A stretch of 50,918 nt of DNA from Gluconacetobacter entanii (GTDB taxonomy: Bacteria; Pseudomonadota; Alphaproteobacteria; Acetobacterales; Acetobacteraceae): contig NZ_NKUF01000022.1 of NCBI RefSeq assembly GCF_003206495.1, positions 1 through 50,918 on the forward strand. Reading direction: 5' to 3'. How positions within the stretch are numbered: the first letter of the stretch is position 1; each line of letters begins with the position of its first letter. The notes beneath the pieces are model-generated. The model searched no databases. It had not been told where the DNA came from and was given only the letters and a program-made list of their open reading frames with translations. A program made the translations under genes and the position numbers. This document shows positions 49,292 to 50,918 of the stretch, piece by piece.

Positions 49292-49987
49292 TTACTTGCC
49301 CTTGGCGGCCTTGCCGCCAGCGGCGGGGGCGTCAGGGGATTCGACCATGTCCTCGGACACGAAACGAATCGAGTTCTGGGCATCGGCCAGGGCGGCGTCC
49401 GCACCCTTGGTATCCTTGCCCGCCAGCAGGTTGGTGGCGCGGTACACGTCATCGGCGCTGGCCTGCAGCGGCGCGATGGCAAGGACGAAGTCCACGTCAA
49501 CGGCTGCAACCTGCAGGTTCTGGCTGGCCTGCGCGGGCTTGCCCTTGTTCAGGCTGGCGTTGGCGGCGGCGACGGCCGTGCCCTTGGCGGAGGTCGGCTC
49601 CAGATCCTCGGTCACGATATATTCGCCGTCAACCGGCAGCCATGCGACAGGCTGCGTGCTCGGCGCCGTGGTGGGGGCGGGGGCGCCGGCCGGGGCCTTC
49701 TTGGGCTTCGAAAGCTGGGATTCAGCCTTCATGAAGACGCGGTTGTCGGTCTTCGCACGGGTGAAGGCGTTGTTGGCATCGGTCAGCAGCTTGCTCGCGC
49801 CCGCCGTATCGCCATTGGCCAGCGCGGTGCGCGCCATCGTGATGTCGTCGAATGCGCGGCTGCCGTCGATCGACAGCTTGGTGAAGTCGCGGTTGACGGC
49901 GCGCGTGTTCGACGGCGTGGCGGAGGCAACGCCCGTGGCGGCGCCAAGCATCAGCAGCGAGGCAGACAGAAGTCCGATTTTCTTCAT
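49292..49987 (-). CDS. YfdX family protein
   Basis: A 231-residue exported protein. The signal peptide (IGLLSASLLMLGAATGVASA) is followed by two similar helical parts that begin FTKLSIDGSRAFDDITMARTAL and VAAVDVDFVLAIAPLQASADDVYRATNLL, separated by a Pro/Ala linker and the YfdX core WLPVDGEYIVTEDL. YfdX relatives are induced by stress or acid and may bind small molecules. ATG 49987 is used because AGAGGG lies eight bases upstream. Confidence 0.85.
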   Translation of the reverse strand: MKKIGLLSASLLMLGAATGVASATPSNTRAVNRDFTKLSIDGSRAFDDITMARTALANGDTAGASKLLTDANNAFTRAKTDNRVFMKAESQLSKPKKAPAGAPAPTTAPSTQPVAWLPVDGEYIVTEDLEPTSAKGTAVAAANASLNKGKPAQASQNLQVAAVDVDFVLAIAPLQASADDVYRATNLLAGKDTKGADAALADAQNSIRFVSEDMVESPDAPAAGGKAAKGK

Positions 49988-50260
49988 TTCCATGACCCTC
50001 TGAAAATATTTGGATGACATGATTACCCGCAAACCTTCGCAACAATAAGGGGTGCGCGCGCATCCCCGCTCCTCTTTCATCGCATGTCATGGGATATGGG
50101 GGCTGGCTTCCGGCCGCCTGCGCCCTGCCATCGGGGCCCGCGCGACGGGATTGGGGGACGGTTGCGTCAAATCCGGTATGTCTTATGGCGTCGTGTGCGC
50201 TAGGATGGGGTGTTTCGTTCCGTATGGGAGCGAAGACGACACAACCAAGGAAAACAATCC
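49988..50260. other. Divergent intergenic region (yfdX-like / small membrane protein)
   Basis: This is the regulatory space for two divergent genes. A hairpin TTCGTTCC/GGGAGCGAA lies in the leader of the plus-strand gene. TTGCGT-N16-TATGGC near 50162-50190 is a weak promoter candidate. No other gene is seen. Confidence 0.35.
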
Positions 50261-50380
50261 ATGTCCGAATGTACGACAAAGTGCCCGTCCAAGTCCCCCT
50301 GCCTGAAGGGCATCCTGGCGCTTGGGGCGATTGCGGGCCTGATCTTCTTCTTCGTCAAGAAAAAGAAGTGCAACGGCTGA
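50261..50380 (+). CDS. 39-residue Cys-containing small membrane protein
   Basis: An ATG frame preceded by AAGGA encodes a short protein. A Cys-rich head ([14 protein letters not shown]) is followed by one hydrophobic helix ([16 protein letters not shown]) and a lysine-rich tail with a last Cys (KKKKCNG). The positive-inside rule puts the tail in the cytoplasm and the Cys-rich head in the periplasm. It is below usual gene-calling size. No family is recognised. Confidence 0.6.
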   Translation: MSECTTKCPSKSPCLKGILALGAIAGLIFFFVKKKKCNG

Positions 50381-50459
50381 TTGCCAGTCATGTGGCGTGG
50401 CCGTGGTCCCTTCGGGCCGCGGTGCGTCACACCGCCATGCCGTCCGGCCGGACGTGCGC

Positions 50460-50768
50460 ATGACGGGGGCCGGCGTGACGCAGGTCGCGACGTCACAGGC
50501 CCCGGATGTGCGGCGGATCATCCATGTGGACATGGATGCGTTCTATGCCTCGGTGGAGCAGCGCGACAATCCCGCCCTGCGTGGCCGCCCCGTTGCGGTG
50601 GGTGGCGACAGGCAGCGTGGCGTCGTGGCCGCCGCCAGTTACGAGGCCCGGCGTTTTGGCATCCGTTCGGCCATGCCATCGGTCACTGCGCGCCGCAAAT
50701 GTCCCGAACTGGTCTTCGTGCCGCCGCGTTTTGACGTCTATCGGGCGGTTTCGGCCCGGATCCATGGG
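50460..50768 (+). pseudogene. dinB: DNA polymerase IV, cut by an IS256-like element
   Basis: The first approximately 100 residues of the Y-family polymerase are present: [14 protein letters not shown] with the first catalytic Asp, [35 protein letters not shown] and [13 protein letters not shown]. Homology then stops, and the sequence continues as the end of an insertion sequence, so the SLDE catalytic motif and the DNA-binding domains are lost. The ATG at 50460 gives the likely start; the frame closes at 50834 after IS-encoded residues. The remainder may lie beyond the element, outside the window. Confidence 0.85.
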
Positions 50769-50918
50769 ACTATCCTGAATTTTGTGCGGTGTGGTGATAA
50801 ATTGCTCGAAGAGGAGCCACCGCATGAGCATTGATAAAGACCTCCTGGACCGCCTGATGGAAGGACGTTCACCCGGCGACCTGTTTGGCAAGAACGGCAT
50901 ACTCTCGGAATTGACGAA
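50767..50918 (+). mobile_element. IS256 family insertion sequence, left end
   Basis: The element starts at about GGGACTATCCTGAATTTTGTGCGG, which resembles the terminal repeats of many IS256-family elements. A ribosome binding site (GAGGAG) and the transposase start follow. Only 150 bases are in the window, so the other end and the 8-9 base target duplication typical of the family cannot be checked. Confidence 0.8.
50824..50918 (+). CDS. IS256 family (mutator type) transposase, N-terminal part
   Basis: The partial frame [20 protein letters not shown] followed by [11 protein letters not shown] matches the usual start of IS256-family transposases, where a helical N-terminal domain recognises the element's ends. 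GAGGAG lies about eight bases before the ATG. The catalytic DDE domain is beyond the window. Confidence 0.8.
   Translation, partial: MSIDKDLLDRLMEGRSPGDLFGKNGILSELT

Overview
The window looks like chromosome of an acetic acid bacterium (Acetobacteraceae, probably Komagataeibacter or Gluconacetobacter). The reasons are a pyruvate decarboxylase of the Zymomonas/acetic-acid-bacterium type, an OprB sugar porin, an alphaproteobacterial CtrA with GANTC sites upstream, a SAM-II riboswitch (mostly alphaproteobacterial) and high-GC codon use. The genus is inferred and not proven. Both edges lie in insertion sequences: the left one replaces the 5' part of pdc, the right one (IS256-like) cuts dinB. This is also how a short-read contig usually ends.

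Layout. 0-3 kb: pdc remnant and two GNAT acetyltransferases. 3-7 kb: a translationally coupled SbcCD-like ATPase/nuclease pair. 7-10 kb: an APH-fold kinase and oprB. 10-14.4 kb: moaB and a PfpI-family gene, then metZ-apaG-folE on the minus strand behind a SAM-II riboswitch, then tRNA-Gly(CCC). 14.4-24.5 kb: small envelope or hypothetical genes, an Mla/Pqi-type lipid ABC transporter operon (mlaEFD plus lipoprotein), a coupled mscS / 2OG-Fe dioxygenase / SGNH-like trio, and an RDD membrane protein. 24.7-30 kb: argJ, a parvulin foldase and, divergently, secA. 30-46 kb: a long plus-strand block, yebC-ruvC-ruvA-ruvB-ybgC-tolQ-tolR-tolA-tolB-pal-cpoB-tilS-ftsH-folP-glmM-thiD, covering Holliday junction processing, envelope constriction, tRNA modification, proteolysis, folate, peptidoglycan precursor and thiamine synthesis. 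46-50.9 kb: a candidate structured RNA, a ctrA homologue, a lipoprotein, small hypothetical genes, a YfdX-family protein, a 39-residue membrane protein and the broken dinB.

The most unusual observations are these. (1) The CtrA homologue carries Glu at the phosphoacceptor position (51), the phosphomimetic change made by hand in Caulobacter, together with other altered receiver residues. (2) An approximately 82-bp double-hairpin repeat occurs six times between genes, with compensatory base changes in one stem. (3) pdc and dinB are both broken by mobile elements. (4) A structured, terminator-ended RNA candidate lies upstream of ctrA. (5) A short open reading frame separates the SAM-II riboswitch from metZ. 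Much of the rest is conserved alphaproteobacterial housekeeping.
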